The position numbers and the translations under genes were made by a program. Below, piece after piece: positions 20,712 through 33,290 of a stretch of 64,000 nt of DNA. Source of the DNA: Amyloporia xantha (Eukaryota; Basidiomycota; Agaricomycetes; Polyporales; Adustoporiaceae); NCBI GenBank assembly GCA_036971615.1, contig JAYKKR010000015.1, positions 186,001-250,000 on the forward strand, in the 5' to 3' direction. Within the stretch, counting starts at the first letter, position 1. The number at the start of each line of letters is the position of its first letter. A model generated the notes under the pieces. The model searched no databases. It had not been told where the DNA came from and saw only the letters and a list, made by a program, of their open reading frames with translations.

Positions 20712-22599
20712 CTAAGTCAGTACTGTCGGGGCATACCAAGACCAACACCACTCGGATCGACGTAGGTTAACAAACATCTTCACCGTGCGTAGAGTAGGGC
20801 AGTTTTCGCGCAATAGCGTCAGCGTATCCGCTCTGTTGGGTGCGTGCCCATCGGGGGCACTGCCTTCCCAAATATGTACATGGGCCAAGGAAGGAAACAA
20901 CGGAAACCATTCTGATATGGTGTCCTATAATAAAGGGTATCGGCGATGAGAATGCTGAACACTTTCACAGGCGAAAAACTTACCATGAAGTTGGAACTAA
21001 ATACAGCCCCATCGCGTTGGTGCATAATGGTTACGTGTATAACCGGAATATAATATTCTGGTCGCATCTGCCCGGTGTGGGGAGCCAGAAAGGGCAGCGT
21101 GCCGCCCGCAACGTCGGGTGGCACAGTGACACCGATGGCCTGGAGGAGAGGTAATCCCTCCATCATCGTCATGATCGTGGAAAATGATTGTCCGAAAGTG
21201 TTTTCATCCATTTCGGCGTCGGGAAAGACGTGCAATGCTTCCAAGCCACTAGAGGAACGGATTAGGTGTGGAATATAAGAGAGCGGCGCCTTCAGCTTGC
21301 GCAGCGAGGATTGAATTTTTGGCAATACACGAAAAGGGTACACGCGATTGCACCCGGAGTGCGAGTCGGGGCCGATCTCCAGGTTGATAAGGCTTCTGTG
21401 GCGAGACAGGAATGTGTCGAGACTGGCACATGGAATGTACCCCTCGATTTCGAGTTCCGTTAGTGTAGGCACTGTGATATGGCGCAAGACCTCAGACCAT
21501 TGAGTCGACACGGTTGTCGTCGGGCCATACAGCCGGAGAGCCTGTATCTGAGAACCGTTCAACGTCTGAAGAGTCCAGGGTAGAAACGTAGGAGAAAACA
21601 GCAATGACGTTTCTCCCTCAAAGTTTGTGAGGCAGGAATATGAGATCGAGGGAAGCGCATGCCGTTTGGCCCATCTGGGGGATAATTCTGGGGAGCTAGT
21701 CGGGTCGAAGTGTCTAATCCGTAATTGATGAATTCCCGACTGTAGAATAGAATAGAATAAAGGTATGTAGACACCGTCTTCTGCAGGTCCTGAGCACCAT
21801 AAATATACATTGGTGATTGCCGATGAGCAGATGCTTTGAAAGAAGCGTTGGAGCAGAGTGCACTGAATCGCGACCTCGGGGTCAAGGATGGAAAAATGAC
21901 AGGAGATCGAGGTGGGGGTCTCGAAGTTCAGCGAACGTCGCCAGATATCCAGGACAGAAAATGTGTCGCCACGAATGTAGACTTCGCGTGACAGCCGCAG
22001 ACCTTTCCTTCGAAGATATAGAGGCGTGAGTATGGCATGTAGTCGAATGCAGGCCAAGGACAATTCGTATATGGCTTCATCTAGCATTTCATGCGCTATA
22101 GCACGAATCAATTCGCACGGAATTGACGTCAAGATGTCCCGTCCATGAGCAGTAGGGCCCTTCATGATACACCGGTCAGCTTGAAAAAAAATCAGATCAT
22201 CGCTCAACACGTACAATTCTATCATCAGAGCTTTCGCCGCACAAACGCTTCGGAGCGCGAGTATCCACCAAGTTTTCGGCACGACGTTTCTTTCTCTATG
22301 GACGCAGTCTCAGATACGGTGTTCTTCGTGTTCATGAGGCACTTACAATGCGAGCCTCAGATCTTTCGATTTCGTCATGTGATTCAAATTTTGGCCCAGG
22401 CTGCACGGATACCGCCTTAGAACCCAAGAGTCAGAAATATAAGAGCCCTGCATAATCGACCGCTTACCTGCACATGACCGTCAGAGCGAGCACGCTTGAT
22501 GTCTTTCCGTCCCATCAAGTCAGATGCTTTGCGCTTCTGTCCTTGCCGGCAAGGACTAGCTGTGAGATACGGAGCGAGGATGCTGTGAACGATACCCAT
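20712..22599 (-). CDS. F-box protein (basidiomycete type), transposon cargo
   Basis: Five exons (22599-22468, 22415-22347, 22295-22215, 22159-20984, 20924-20712) give 556 aa. A basic N-terminal segment (KRKASDLMGRKDIKRAR and RKKRRAENL, possible nuclear signals) precedes an F-box-like helix set ILTSIPCELIRAIAHEML near residues 100-117. Leucine-rich repeat-like sequence follows (LTELEIEG, LINLEIG, LRKLKAPL, GLEALHVF). F-box proteins recruit substrates to SCF ubiquitin ligases; this one belongs to a family expanded in mushrooms. The fourth exon start at 22159 is chosen because a CTGAC branch site precedes it and the frame joins. The gene starts just inside the left terminal repeat. Confidence 0.75.
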
Positions 22600-22985
22600 G
22601 GCTGGAGGTCGATGTTAGTTAAGATGAAGGACAATGTATATAGAATACTAAGATACACGATCCCGACCACTATATATACGAGCGGGTGACGGCTACAACG
22701 TTATTTGAATTAGAGTCCTACATTCATCACAATAAGACTGAAGTAGAGGCTATAATTGTTTATTGTCTTTATAACGATGTTAATAGACAGTAAGTAGCCT
22801 GAACAAGAACGTGGTGATAGTGGGCGGCTCCCACAATTGTCTCAACTCTGGAGATGATCAAAAACAATTGTCGAGCAAAAGGTGAAATATCTACAGTGGG
22901 CATTCCACGTCGCTCTAATCCTCGAATCTTCGACAGTAAAGCTATAACGTGAATCTCACCCCTGGTCACCTTTGCGCCAAGAAAT
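22600..22985. other. divergent intergenic region inside the giant element
   Basis: 386 bp between the start codons of the F-box gene and the transposase; AT-rich promoter space with no gene. Confidence 0.5.
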
Positions 22986-25900
22986 ATGGGACGAAACACT
23001 GCTTGCTACTGTCAGCTCTTCCAATGCAATGGCGCAAAGATCGACTACAACATTTACAGACAGCATCAGAGGGAGGAACAGCGCATAGTACGTGATAGAT
23101 TTACCTATGCATGGCGTTATTCATTCAGGCTTCGGACAGAACGATAATGCCTCCACCAGCTTCAGCGAAGGCGGCTCATCGCCATCGCCAACCGAATCAC
23201 CACAGCTCGAGCACTTAGTGGAGGAAGTCTTCAGTTTAACTCTAGGACACAGTACAGAGTCAGTTCAAGTGGAGCAGGATGCGAGTTGGGACAGACGTTG
23301 TTCCCCGAGAAGACCGTCTCTTGTGAGTGATCACAATGAAGGAGAGAACCCTCCCGTGTCGCCTCTGCGGCCTACGTCCCCTCCACCTCCGTCCACGAAA
23401 TCGAGATATTCGGTCGTTCCCCATTCGCCTTCCATCGACCAGCAATCGGGACATTCTGCTTCCTTACCGACATCTGACAACGTGCCGCGCGATGAGTATG
23501 AAATTCTTGTTCTACTCGACTACGAAATTCAGTCACACACCGATCACTGTAAGCAGCTTTTGAAAGAAGGGCTTGCTGTACCAGTTGGAAGTCGCGGGGC
23601 ATTTGATGCGTCGAAAGGCCTGCGTTTAGAGCAAGAGTGGTTTTACAAGACGGAGGGAACGGTGCGCAGAACAGAGACTACAGGGGAAGGATCTGCCGCC
23701 ACGGTCCTCCGAGCGGCCATGGCGGAAACGATTGCGCATTTTTTGGCCCAGATTCCAGAATGGAGCTCTCGTGTTGAGCAGAAAACCTCTGAAATCGGCA
23801 TAGAAGCTAGCAGTATCGTGGTCGAAACAGGTGCGATAAATTCAATGCAGAGTATATCGTGAGACTCACCAATGGATATGCAACAGTGAAACATTTTAAT
23901 CATCCCTTGAACCGAGTCGATCCCCTGCTGCTCCTGGCTATATTCACGGTTCTCGCCCTTCAGCTGCTAGGGAAGGTCACACGCACTTCGTGCAATTTCA
24001 CTTTACGAATGTTGAAAGTGCTCGTGGAGTGTGCACTGAAGCGAAGAGGAATCACCCCAGAGGAAGCGGCGCTCCTGACGAGCTTCCCCTCAGATATCCG
24101 TAGTGTCCGTAAAGCTTTCAACCTCGAAGCCTGCGTGTCAGTATGGGCCGCATGTCCCACGTGTTGTGCAACATACGAACCCCTGGATCAATCGGGAACC
24201 CCCATCTACCCAGCGCGATGTCAATATCGTCGCTGGGAAAACAACGCGCCATGCAATGCTCGACTTACCAAAAATGCAGTTCATGATGGGCGAAGCATCC
24301 GCGTACCCTCGAGACCGTTCCCAGTGCAAGATATGGACGAGTTCGTGGGAGCACTGCTCAGCCGACCGGGCATCGAGGAGGCTTTACATAGGGGATTACA
24401 CATGATGGAGACAGGGATCCTTCGCGATATTGCCGAGGGTCGAGCGATCAAGGACTTCCAGGAGGCCTACAAGAAAACTGTGCAAATTAGCAACAGCGAG
24501 GAGTTACTGCTACTGTGGGCTTTGTCCGTCGATTGGTTCAATCCGTACCTGAACAAAATTGCCGGAAGGTCAGTTTCGGATGGCTCAATGGTCATGTCAT
24601 GCTTGCTGCTACCGCCTAGCCTCAGATACCAAGCGGAAAATTTGTACCTCGCTGGAATAATACCTGGGCCAAAGGAGCCTTCCCTGGACGAAGTTAATCA
24701 CTTCCTGCGTCCATTGGTCAACAAGTTACTTACGTCATGGCAGCAAGGCGTATGGTACACGCGCACTCATCAATATCCGCGCGGGCGTCGTACGCGATCA
24801 GCAGTGGCTGTAGTCGTGACAGATCTTCCGGGAAGCCGCAAAGTTTCCGGACAGGCTAGTCATTCCGCGGCGTGTTTCTGTTCACTGTGTCATCTGAAGA
24901 AGAACGAGATTAACAATATCGACATGGCCACCTGGAAAATGAAGACGAAGGATGAGGTACTTCAACATGCACTGGCGTGGCAACAGGCCCCAAACAAAAC
25001 CCAGCAGCAGAAGTTGTTTGAAGCCATGGTGTCCGATGGTCCGAGTTGCAACGACTTCCGTACTGGGATCCTACGAAATTTGTTATTGTGGACGCGATGC
25101 ACAATCTTTTCCTTGGGCTTGTTCAGTTTCATGCACGAACAGTAATGGGAATGGACGTACAGGAAGACAACGATACCACCGATGTCGACACCAACGACAG
25201 ATTGCCCAACCCACAGGACGCCGCGAGCGACGCCCAAGACATTGACAAGCAGATAGTCAAGCTCGACAAAATGCTACTATCCAATCCGAGTTCGAAAAAC
25301 TGGAGTCTTTCACCAAGGTCGTTATTCGAGAGGCCTGTCGCCGTCGAGGTGTCGATCAAACAAGTTGGGGACCGACGAACCGCTTGAAGAAAAAAACAAT
25401 GACTACTGCCCTCTTGGTAAGTATGTTATTTGCACAAGGAACCATCACCTAACGCGATACCGACAGAATTCAGCTGCTACAAGCATGACTGGCACATCTA
25501 CGATCCCCAGCAGAGAACTCGGCGAAGAGACGATGGCCAATCTCTTGGGTAATGCCATTATCGACGAGATAGCTGCACTTACGCAGGATACGACAAGCAT
25601 ACCATTACAAGCAGGACTGTTTACCAAGGCGGATTTAGAGTACTTACAGAGGACCATTGTCGCCACGACCCGACCCACATACTCTAGCGGGCCACCACCC
25701 AAAATCGGGACGAAAGCCCAAGGAAAATTGAAAGCCGATCAATGGAAAGCCGCTATCGAGTTCGAGATTCCTGTAGCGCTGATGAAACGCTGGGGGAACC
25801 AAGTCGCAACCGACGAGGCAGGCAGAGCACGCCGTGCATTGGTGAACAGTACGATGCTTCTAGCATGCGCGGTGCGTCAAGCAACATCCTATCGCACCTC

Positions 25901-26895
25901 CGAAAGGCACAGTGAATCCTACATGGCGTACATGCATGCCTACCTGTCTAGCATTCGAACTCTTCGAGCGGACTTGCAACTGCGACCTAATCATCACAAT
26001 GCCTTGCACTTGGGTGCTTTCCTGCTGCAATTTGGTCCGGTTCATAGCTGGTGGATGTTTCCGTTTGAGAGGGTGATTGGTATACTGCAAAATGTCAATA
26101 CAAACGGCAAGCAGGGTAAGCGCGGTATCACGTTGACGAACATTTTATTCAATACTTACTATTCCGCAGGGCAGTTAGAACAGACGATGTTGGAATCGTT
26201 CTGCGCTGCTGCTAACATCAAAGCGTTCTTGAGAAGCCATGCTTGTCCCGAAATTCTCCGTGAATGCGCACCTATCCTCGAAGCAGCCTACGGTAATGAC
26301 AATCGCGGCACACTAATGGCAGATATTCGTTCGTTTGGGATGGCAGATATGACTCCGGAGCACATAGAACAGACCGGCGATTGGAAGAAGTTCCTGGTTC
26401 TCGAAGATGAGATCTACGAAACACTGTCAATGCAGTCGGAATTGCTTCGAAATGAACTACACGGATGGAGGCTAACCAAACGAGCAATTTGCCACAGACA
26501 CTACATGATTCGCGGTGTTCAATACTCCAACTACCATGACTCCGAGAATACCAGTATAGTCTACTACCAGCGACATCCCGATTCTGATCTAGTCCCTGGC
26601 GTAATTCGTCAGATTTTTACAGTGCCAACAGCAGACTACTCACATGAAAAAGCCTTCCATGCTAGTCCTCTTCGCAATTCATCGGTACCTTCAAATGCCC
26701 TCGACCGAACGCGACCCCTTCATGGAATACCCCGATTTTGGTGCGAATATATGGTCAAAGAGTCTCTCACAGGAGACGGACATCTGGCCTAGTACCCGTC
26801 ATATATGCCATGCCATCCGCCAAGAATGGTCAAAGAATACGTATGTCTTGAAACCTCTTCTACGAGTGAGCCAAACATACTATTGCGCACGATAG
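22986..26895 (+). pseudogene. Tnp2-type (CACTA/EnSpm) transposase with three frame breaks
   Basis: Exons 22986-23087, 23140-23830, 23887-25416 and 25467-26895. The N terminus has the Cys-rich start typical of these proteins (CYCQLFQCNG, IYRQH). A Cys segment (CPTCCATYEPLD) and Tnp2 core motifs follow: DWFNPY, SCLLLPPSLRYQ, LYLAGIIPGPKEP, RLPYWDPTKF, DAMHNLFLG. The C-terminal half has RPNHHNALHLG, FGPVHSWWMFPFERVIG and NTNGKQG. Single-base shifts are needed near 25037 (one base missing), 25291 (one A missing) and 26646-26650 (one A extra). With these the frame closes exactly (about 1250 aa), which argues the exon model is right. As written no full protein is made, unless the breaks are consensus errors. 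Confidence 0.8.
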
Positions 26896-27189
26896 AAGCT
26901 CATATCACTTACAGGAGATTTGACGCATGTTCCAAGTGGGCATAGTCTTCTATAGAAGCGGCTGTATGCTTCTATAGGAGCGGGTATGGTCTTCTTGCGG
27001 GCTCATTGTCCGATAGAAGAACATGACCGCGCCCATTGAAGAATACACCCGCTCCTATAGAACGGGCATAGGCTCCTGTAGTAGTTACTTGATATTGCAA
27101 CATTTTTATAAGAACGGCGTTGTATCTTACTGAATGCCATTGAACGCCGTTTTCAAACATATTAATGCCAATCTGTTAAAGCTACTACA
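26896..27189. other. non-coding region with a 15 bp inverted repeat
   Basis: Downstream of the transposase. tctataggagcgggt at 26971-26985 is perfectly inverted at 27047-27061, giving a potential stem with a 61 nt loop. No gene seen. Confidence 0.5.
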
Positions 27190-27529
27190 CTAATCTATTC
27201 TATTCAATTCAATACCGTTCAATACGGCGAGATGGTGAGTGGGCAGGAAAGAGAGACGAGCGCCAGGAGGCAGCATAATATCGGGCGCAAGTTTAGGGTG
27301 AGGAGATTAGGGCAGGCTGCCGGCGCTCACAGGTTCAGGCAGCTGCTGGCGCTCAGGCTGCCGGCGATCACATGTTCAAGCAGCCTGCCGGAGCTTAGGC
27401 AGCCTGCCCTAATCTCCTCACCCTAAACTTGCGCCCGATATTATGCTGCCTCCTGGCGCTCGTCTCTCTTTCCTGCCCACTCACCATCTCGCCGTATTGA
27501 ACGGTATTGAATTGAATAGAATAGATTAG
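27190..27529. mobile_element. hairpin MITE with perfect 132 bp arms
   Basis: 27190-27321 and 27398-27529 are exact reverse complements by eye, separated by a 76 bp loop. Outer ends read ctaatctattc / gaatagattag. A TA at each end (27191-27192 and 27527-27528) is compatible with Tc1/mariner-type TA insertion, with TIRs beginning ATCTATTC. It has no coding capacity. The RNA would form a long perfect hairpin. Confidence 0.8.
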
Positions 27530-28004
27530 CTTCAACGAATTGATAGTAAACCTTGGAAACCGGCGTTCAATTGTTATCAATAAGATAGAATGTAGGTCTA
27601 ACAATAGTGTCACTGGCCGACAATGGGTGGTCGAGATTGGGCACAACGGGGAACAAATGAAGTCGTCCCAATTGTAAGGCACCAATAGTAATTTACTTAT
27701 CGTAATTGAACAGCGCCCCGTATCATGGCTCGTCATTTGAAAAGAACACAATAAACGTCGAAACAAAAGATTCATAGTAAGGTAATATCATTGTTCTCGT
27801 CGCCTTGTTCTCACATTCTTGCCCAGGCTTCGCTCGCGACCATCGTTCAAAACAATTATGTCAATGCGGCTGTCTAACGTATACAGGCCTACGTTCTTGT
27901 AATGTGATATGGTGCGTGTTTCCCGTAGCAGATTGCAAAGATCGGTGTCTAAGTATATAAAGTGCTATTAGGGAGCTTTGTCGTTTCTCAATTACTATCC
28001 AATC
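27530..28004. other. intergenic region
   Basis: About 475 bp between the hairpin MITE and the small-protein gene. A possible TATA (agtatataaag) ends about 43 bp before the ATG at 28005. No other gene seen. Confidence 0.45.
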
Positions 28005-28661
28005 ATGCCAAGCTCGTATACTCGAAGTGCTGTATTACCCACCGTTCCGTTACCGACAATCCTTGAGACTGCGGCAGATGAACGAGCCCACACGTCGCTC
28101 AAACCACCAGGAAAAGTGGGAGTGGAATACAAGCTGCGCAAGGTGTTAGGCTGGGGTGACAATACCTACGACGAGATACAGGTAAGTAGCAGTCTTCTCA
28201 GGCAGCTTTGTCTGCTCACGGCGGCAGACTTATGTGTTTGCCCTTGCGGCAATGAATCTCGAATCAAGCAACACCTTGAAGATGCAGGACAAGTCGAAGG
28301 TCGACCTAATGTAAGTGGCTTTATGCGTGCTCCAAATTCGACTGACTCAGTTCATGTCAGTGTGCGTCTGGCCCGAGCTCGCTATCCGCACCTCTTAAAC
28401 TACGTCGGGGAATGGGCAACGTTGGACCTCATCCAGTTATATCTTGTCAACGCCAGATCGGTACCAGTCACCGTGCCCCTGACGAGGATAGTCGAGGAAT
28501 TCGTTATTGGTATATTGACGACGTTTTTCCGCGAGCTGATGCAACTTTCATTGAACGTGATCAAGTACTTTCTTTACCTCACTGTCTTTGTCGCCGGTCT
28601 TCATTTACTTATGCCTTTCATCGTCCTCGCTCACGAGATGTATTACGTTGAATTATCTTGA
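28005..28661 (+). CDS. small cargo protein, family A (copy 1)
   Basis: Exons 28005-28181, 28228-28310 and 28361 onward; the last is shown to the first stop at 28661, but its 3' limit is uncertain. The core reads LKPPGKVGVEYKLRKVLGW and YDEIQ, then an exon with YVFALAAMNL, then RYPHLLNYVGEWATLDLIQ and LYLVNAR. The same layout occurs in the gene at 42885-43551 (NLFNILKWDRTEYDAVS, HPTLLKYADNWVMADFLR, VHLKN), with introns at equivalent positions. It is a small, probably helical protein of unknown function and an uncharacterised basidiomycete family. The C-terminal hydrophobic stretch after LVNAR may be read-through into intron or UTR. Confidence 0.5.
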   Translation: MPSSYTRSAVLPTVPLPTILETAADERAHTSLKPPGKVGVEYKLRKVLGWGDNTYDEIQVSSSLLRQLCLLTAADLCVCPCGNESRIKQHLEDAGQVEGRPNVSGFMRAPNSTDSVHVSVRLARARYPHLLNYVGEWATLDLIQLYLVNARSVPVTVPLTRIVEEFVIGILTTFFRELMQLSLNVIKYFLYLTVFVAGLHLLMPFIVLAHEMYYVELS

Positions 28662-28798
28662 CTTCACTGCCTGGTATCTTTTGTATTGTATGATTGTATG
28701 AACGAGCTATGGACGGAATAACGCTGATGTCGCTTGAACCAAGCTTGACCAAAACGTTTGCAAGTATAATCTAATACAATTGCGTCGTCCACATGTTA

Positions 28799-29779
28799 TC
28801 ATAGCGGTTTGCTAATCACCCTTAGGTAGCCATCCTTGAGTAGGTCTTCGACATCCGCATGGTCTAAAATGCCAGCGCGGTAAGTGTAAAATGGTTTCAT
28901 GTTACTGGGATCAATGATCTGTTTGAGCGATCAGTGAGTAGATGTTCCTTATGAGGAACTCGCGTCTTACTTGACATTCACCCTCTATATTCAATTTCGC
29001 CGACAGCTCCACTAAGTCGATATCGCAGTGGGCTCGGCATTCGATGACAGTGGCTTTCTGTGGAGTCCAGTCTTTAGCTTCTTCGAACAGGCGTGCTTCA
29101 ATGAATGTGGGCTCCTCGCGAACCTAAGAATAAAGGTTAGTATTAGTCTATGTTACAAGACCAGTACTCACGCGTCTGTTACCAAGATTTCTACGGTGAA
29201 GTTCCACATTAGTTCCGCTACCTGAAGCTACAGGAGGAACACCATCGAGGCCCCGGCGTGCTTGCGGAGATTGGCATCGGGTGGATGCGTTACAGATGGA
29301 ATCGCATCTTGTAATGACAGTCGAGCTTGTTTAGATAGACGTGCAATATCTATGTCAGTTTCCGCCCTCCGTTTGATACCGTACGTGAACCGCATTCGTT
29401 TGGCCCGGTTATCAGTTTCCGAGGCAAGTTCGGGGTGATCAGGTTCAGTGCGCTTGCGGGTTGAGCCCGTGGACGGGGATACATTACTGACGACTGGCTG
29501 AGCTTCTAAATTGCTCGATGCCCTCTGATTCAAGATCCGTCAGCGAAAGTTAAACTCGACAAGTTGAATTTGACAGACGGAGGCCAATAGAGCGCTGATA
29601 AAGTCGGCTTTGAGGGGCTTTCCTTTCTTGCCTGATGCATGCACCTCGAGCTTATCTTGTATGCATAAGTGTTTGAGTACATCATATGTGCACCTATTGA
29701 GCGCGTTGGTCGTGGCTTTTTCGTTCGTTTTGCTTGCATTGCTCAGCGCACGCTTGGCATGAGCCGTTGTGTATGACAT
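28799..29779 (-). CDS. unknown protein, 247 aa, transposon cargo
   Basis: Five exons (29779-29579, 29524-29294, 29221-29183, 29123-28971, 28918-28799) with introns of 54, 72, 59 and 52 bp; every phase is 0 and the total is 248 codons. The N-terminal part is basic (HAKRALSNASK, ASGKKGKPLK). The centre has a KR-rich stretch (RKRTEPDH, NRAKRMRF) that could be a nuclear signal. The C-terminal half is compact (PTFIEARLFEEAKDW, IDLVELSAKLNIEGE, DVEDLLKDGYLRVI). No family recognised. Structure is well supported by clean phase joins. Confidence 0.6.
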
Positions 29780-29953
29780 TGGTAGCTTAGAATGCGGTTG
29801 GGAGGGCCCACTTTATTTATCTGGGCTGCAATTTGATATCTGTATCTCCAGGAAACACATGTATGATGTTCAGAATACAAGATAATGTATATACAAAGCA
29901 ATGTATATGATATTCAAGACAATAGGAAACACAACTATGCCTCCATTTCAAGA

Positions 29954-30735
29954 TTAACAAATGTCATATACAGGGCCTTCCTCTCCTAAGATGTCCTCCA
30001 CTCCAGACACGTGAGAGACACGAGACCGCCTGCTATTGTCATCGAGCTTGGAAGCCCGGCTCGGCGGGGGAGCAGGAGGGAGCTCAATGGGCAATTGAGG
30101 AATGCCGCAGCACTGTAACTCCATGCCCCCTTCGACTGTCCCATCCTCCGCGGAGAACATCTGACCCGATCGCGACGAGGGTGAGAACAAGCAGGGAGGG
30201 GGGATAGAGACGACATCGTGTTTGCGTAGCACGCTTATTGAATATTGTACTGTGAAAATGTTCATTAGCCATGATCTTCAAGAATAAAGTAACTTTACTT
30301 ACAGATGCCCCTGGAATTGAGGCAAGACGAATCTACGTCTGGAGACCCTGTGAACAGCATCGCAACATCCTGCAACATGACCATGGCGCGCGTCGTGTTC
30401 GAAAGGATGGATTCCGTCAAGGAGGAGGCAACGAGCCTGCGATAGACTTGAGCGCGCCACGGGAGCGATACCCATTCGAGAGGGACGGAGAGGTACGCTG
30501 ATGAGGAGCCACTGCGACCCTCGACATAGAACTCGATGAAGCTTTGCTCCATCGCGCGAATGCCCCCCACTTCACCCTTTACACACAACGTCTCCGAAGC
30601 GAAGTCCCGCAGTTCCAGACATACGCCGCGGTCAATATCAACGGCAGGACAACGGAATGCCTCCCATGTATCAGGGGACGAAACACCGACAGATCGAATG
30701 AAGACAGGGACAGAGTGATAGCGAGGGGTCGCCAT
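29954..30735 (-). CDS. unknown protein, 242 aa, transposon cargo
   Basis: Two exons (30735-30303, 30249-29954) with a 53 bp intron. The first exon encodes MATPRYHSVPVFIRSVGV and a segment with WVSLPWRAQVYRRLVASS. The second is Pro/Ser-rich (IPPPCLFSPSSRSG, IELPPAPPPS) and ends in an acidic tail (EDILGEEGPVYDI). No recognised domain, signal peptide or membrane helix. It lies head-to-tail with the 247 aa gene 174 bp downstream on the same strand, so the two could be read as an array. Confidence 0.6.
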
Positions 30736-31127
30736 CGTCAGTGAGGGGAGTGACCGTGCAAGGCCGGTGCAATCATCAGCTCATATTATATCAACGGCGA
30801 CTCGACCTCGAGCGCTGATCGCAAGCCTATGGGAGTGAGACTGTTGAAAATTTCACGCCGCCATAAACCCGGTACTGAGAATCCTATTCAAAACGGGAAC
30901 CCGTGTGTACATAACCAAGATACAAGACAAGCCTATTCCTTTATAAACCACCTATGCGACAGAGCGCCCACTCCTAGTTTGAAATACAAGTTAAGCGAGG
31001 CGTTGTGGAAGCAATGCGGCCCCACTCCCACCCGATAAAGAACCGGTGGTTGAATCCTGGAAGAGCATGCGCTGTGTTAACGGATTAGAACCATTCGTTG
31101 TGCGTTTTCATAGGCTAGAGGCACTAA
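30736..31127. other. intergenic region
   Basis: About 390 bp between the start of the 242 aa gene and the 3' end of the split GMSSD gene. No gene seen. Confidence 0.45.
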
Positions 31128-32279
31128 TCAGTTTCGGGGGAAATGTAGGAACTGCGTAGCACATACAATCATCGGGATCTCCATATCTTCAGCCACATGA
31201 AGCTTAAGCCTTTCCATTCGCGACAAGGACTTCAGCCACTGTGCATCGTAAAAGCTCCGTGGCAGGTGAGTAACAGGCGGATGAGTAGAGACCAGCGTCT
31301 CGGATAACGCGAAGGAACGGGGATATGACTTATTCCCTCGAATGTGAAGGTTATGCAGGCCGAGGTCGTATGATTCTACTGCTCGCCAGAGCACCCCCAG
31401 TTCAGTGTTCCTCCATAGCAGTCGTGCACGACTTAGAGTCTTCACTTTCGAAGTGCTATTATCATCTGTGTGATCAGAGCTCATACCGCCTACCTCGAGG
31501 AGTTCAAGAATTTGCTGGATGTTCGCCCAAGCAATCGGATCCTCCGATTTGTGAGCCCCAACAATGGTAGCGCGGCGGCTGTAAGTCTAGGTATGAATCA
31601 CTAAGTTGTTTAGAATCAAAAATTAAGATGTGAGTTACCCCCGCTCGGCGTCCGCTACGTCTCTGCTTGGCCTTAAGATCCAGTTCGCGCTGAGCTAGAG
31701 CATGCGCACTGTATTGCTGAGCTTGCCTAGCCGCTAAGTGCGTCCTCTGCAGCTTCTGTCGACAAATCTTGACCATGTCTTCGATCGTTATAGTCGGATC
31801 CAGCACGAGGGGAACATGTGCGCCAGCCCGCACCTCCTGTCTGAAAGCGGATACAAGGAGGAGCATAAGCTCTCTATTCCACTTCGATGTGAGCTCGCTG
31901 CTCCAATCCATGAGAGGAGCGTTGATCACCAACTTATGTATACCTGGTGCACCAACTGACGGATAGGCCTACGGACGCTTATGCACCAGGCAGCGCTTCT
32001 GCCTGGCTGCTGGTGCATCAGCTCCTGGGGTATCTCCGGACCCTCCGGGGCCTCCTAGCTTTCGCCGTAGGGCACCCCCGGCATCACGGCTTATTACTAT
32101 ATCGGGTAGCTGTCTAATCCGTGAGTCTAGGGTCATGTAATATATGGTAGAATGTGCTTTTTTAGGCACATATACTCATTTAAGATCAATAAAAACACAA
32201 AAATTCAGAAAAAAAATGGATGTATTTTATTAGCTACTGGGTGTCTATGGGTTACACTATAGCAAAACCGTAATAGGTA

Positions 32280-33290
32280 AATCAGAGCGTGCAGCGGCTA
32301 GCGGGATGCGCGCGCATGCTGTGAGTGGGTAGCAGTGGAAGCAGGGGGTGGGCAGCATGGAGCGGCAGTGGGGCAAGCGAACGGGGAGCAGGGCGAGTGA
32401 GGGGATGGGGCAAGCGGGCGGACGGCGGGGGCGAGCGAACGGGGAGCGGGGCTAGCGAGCGAGCGGGGCTAGCGAGCGGACGGCGGGGAGAGCAAGCGGG
32501 CGACGGGGTGAGCGAGTGGACGGCGGGGTGGGTGGACGGCAGGGTGAGCGGGGAAGCAGGGGTGCAGGGCTAGCGAACGGGGAGCGAGCAGACGGCGGGG
32601 TGAGCGAGCGGACGGCTGGGTGAGTGGGTGGACGGCAGGGTGAGCGAACGGGGCGCAGGGCTAGCGAACGGGGCGCAGGGTGAGCGAACGGGGCGCAGGG
32701 TGAGCGAACGGGGCGCAGGGCTAGCGAACGGGGAGCGAGCAGACGGCGGGGTGAGCGAGCGGACGGCTGGGTGGACGGCAGGGTGAGCGAACGGGCGCAG
32801 GGCTAGCGAACGGGGAGCGAGCAGACGGCGGGGTGAGCGAGCGGGGAGCCGGGTGAGCGGCGAGCGGATGGGGAGTGGGTGAGCGAGCGGGCATCGGGGG
32901 AGCGGGCATCGGGGGAGCGAGCAGGTCGGGGGAGCGAGCACGGATGAGGGAGCGAGCAGGGACGGGGTGAGCGAGCCGGGTCGGGGCGAGCGAGCAGAGA
33001 CGGCGCGAGCGAGCGGAGATGGGGACGCTGCAGCAACAGGGATGGGGGAGCGAGCACGGATGGGGGAGTGAGCATGGATCGAGCGAGCGAGTAGGGTCGG
33101 GATGAGCGAGCAGGGTCGGGGTGAGCAGGCAGCGCGAGGAGGAGAGAACGGGTGGCATGGTGTGGGGACAGTGGCTGAGTCGGCGCGAATGAGAGGGGAG
33201 GGCGCTGACGGGCAGCGCAGCGTCGATAGGCGTTGGTGCTGGGCCGGGCGACGGCTGGGGCCCACTGAAACCGCTGTCCATCAGCGGCTG
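32280..33290. repeat. GC-rich minisatellite A
   Basis: Degenerate tandem units built from gggtgagcga, gcggacggcgg and gctagcgaacggggag fill about 1 kb. All three frames stay open on both strands for long stretches because of composition; these are not genes. Confidence 0.85.
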
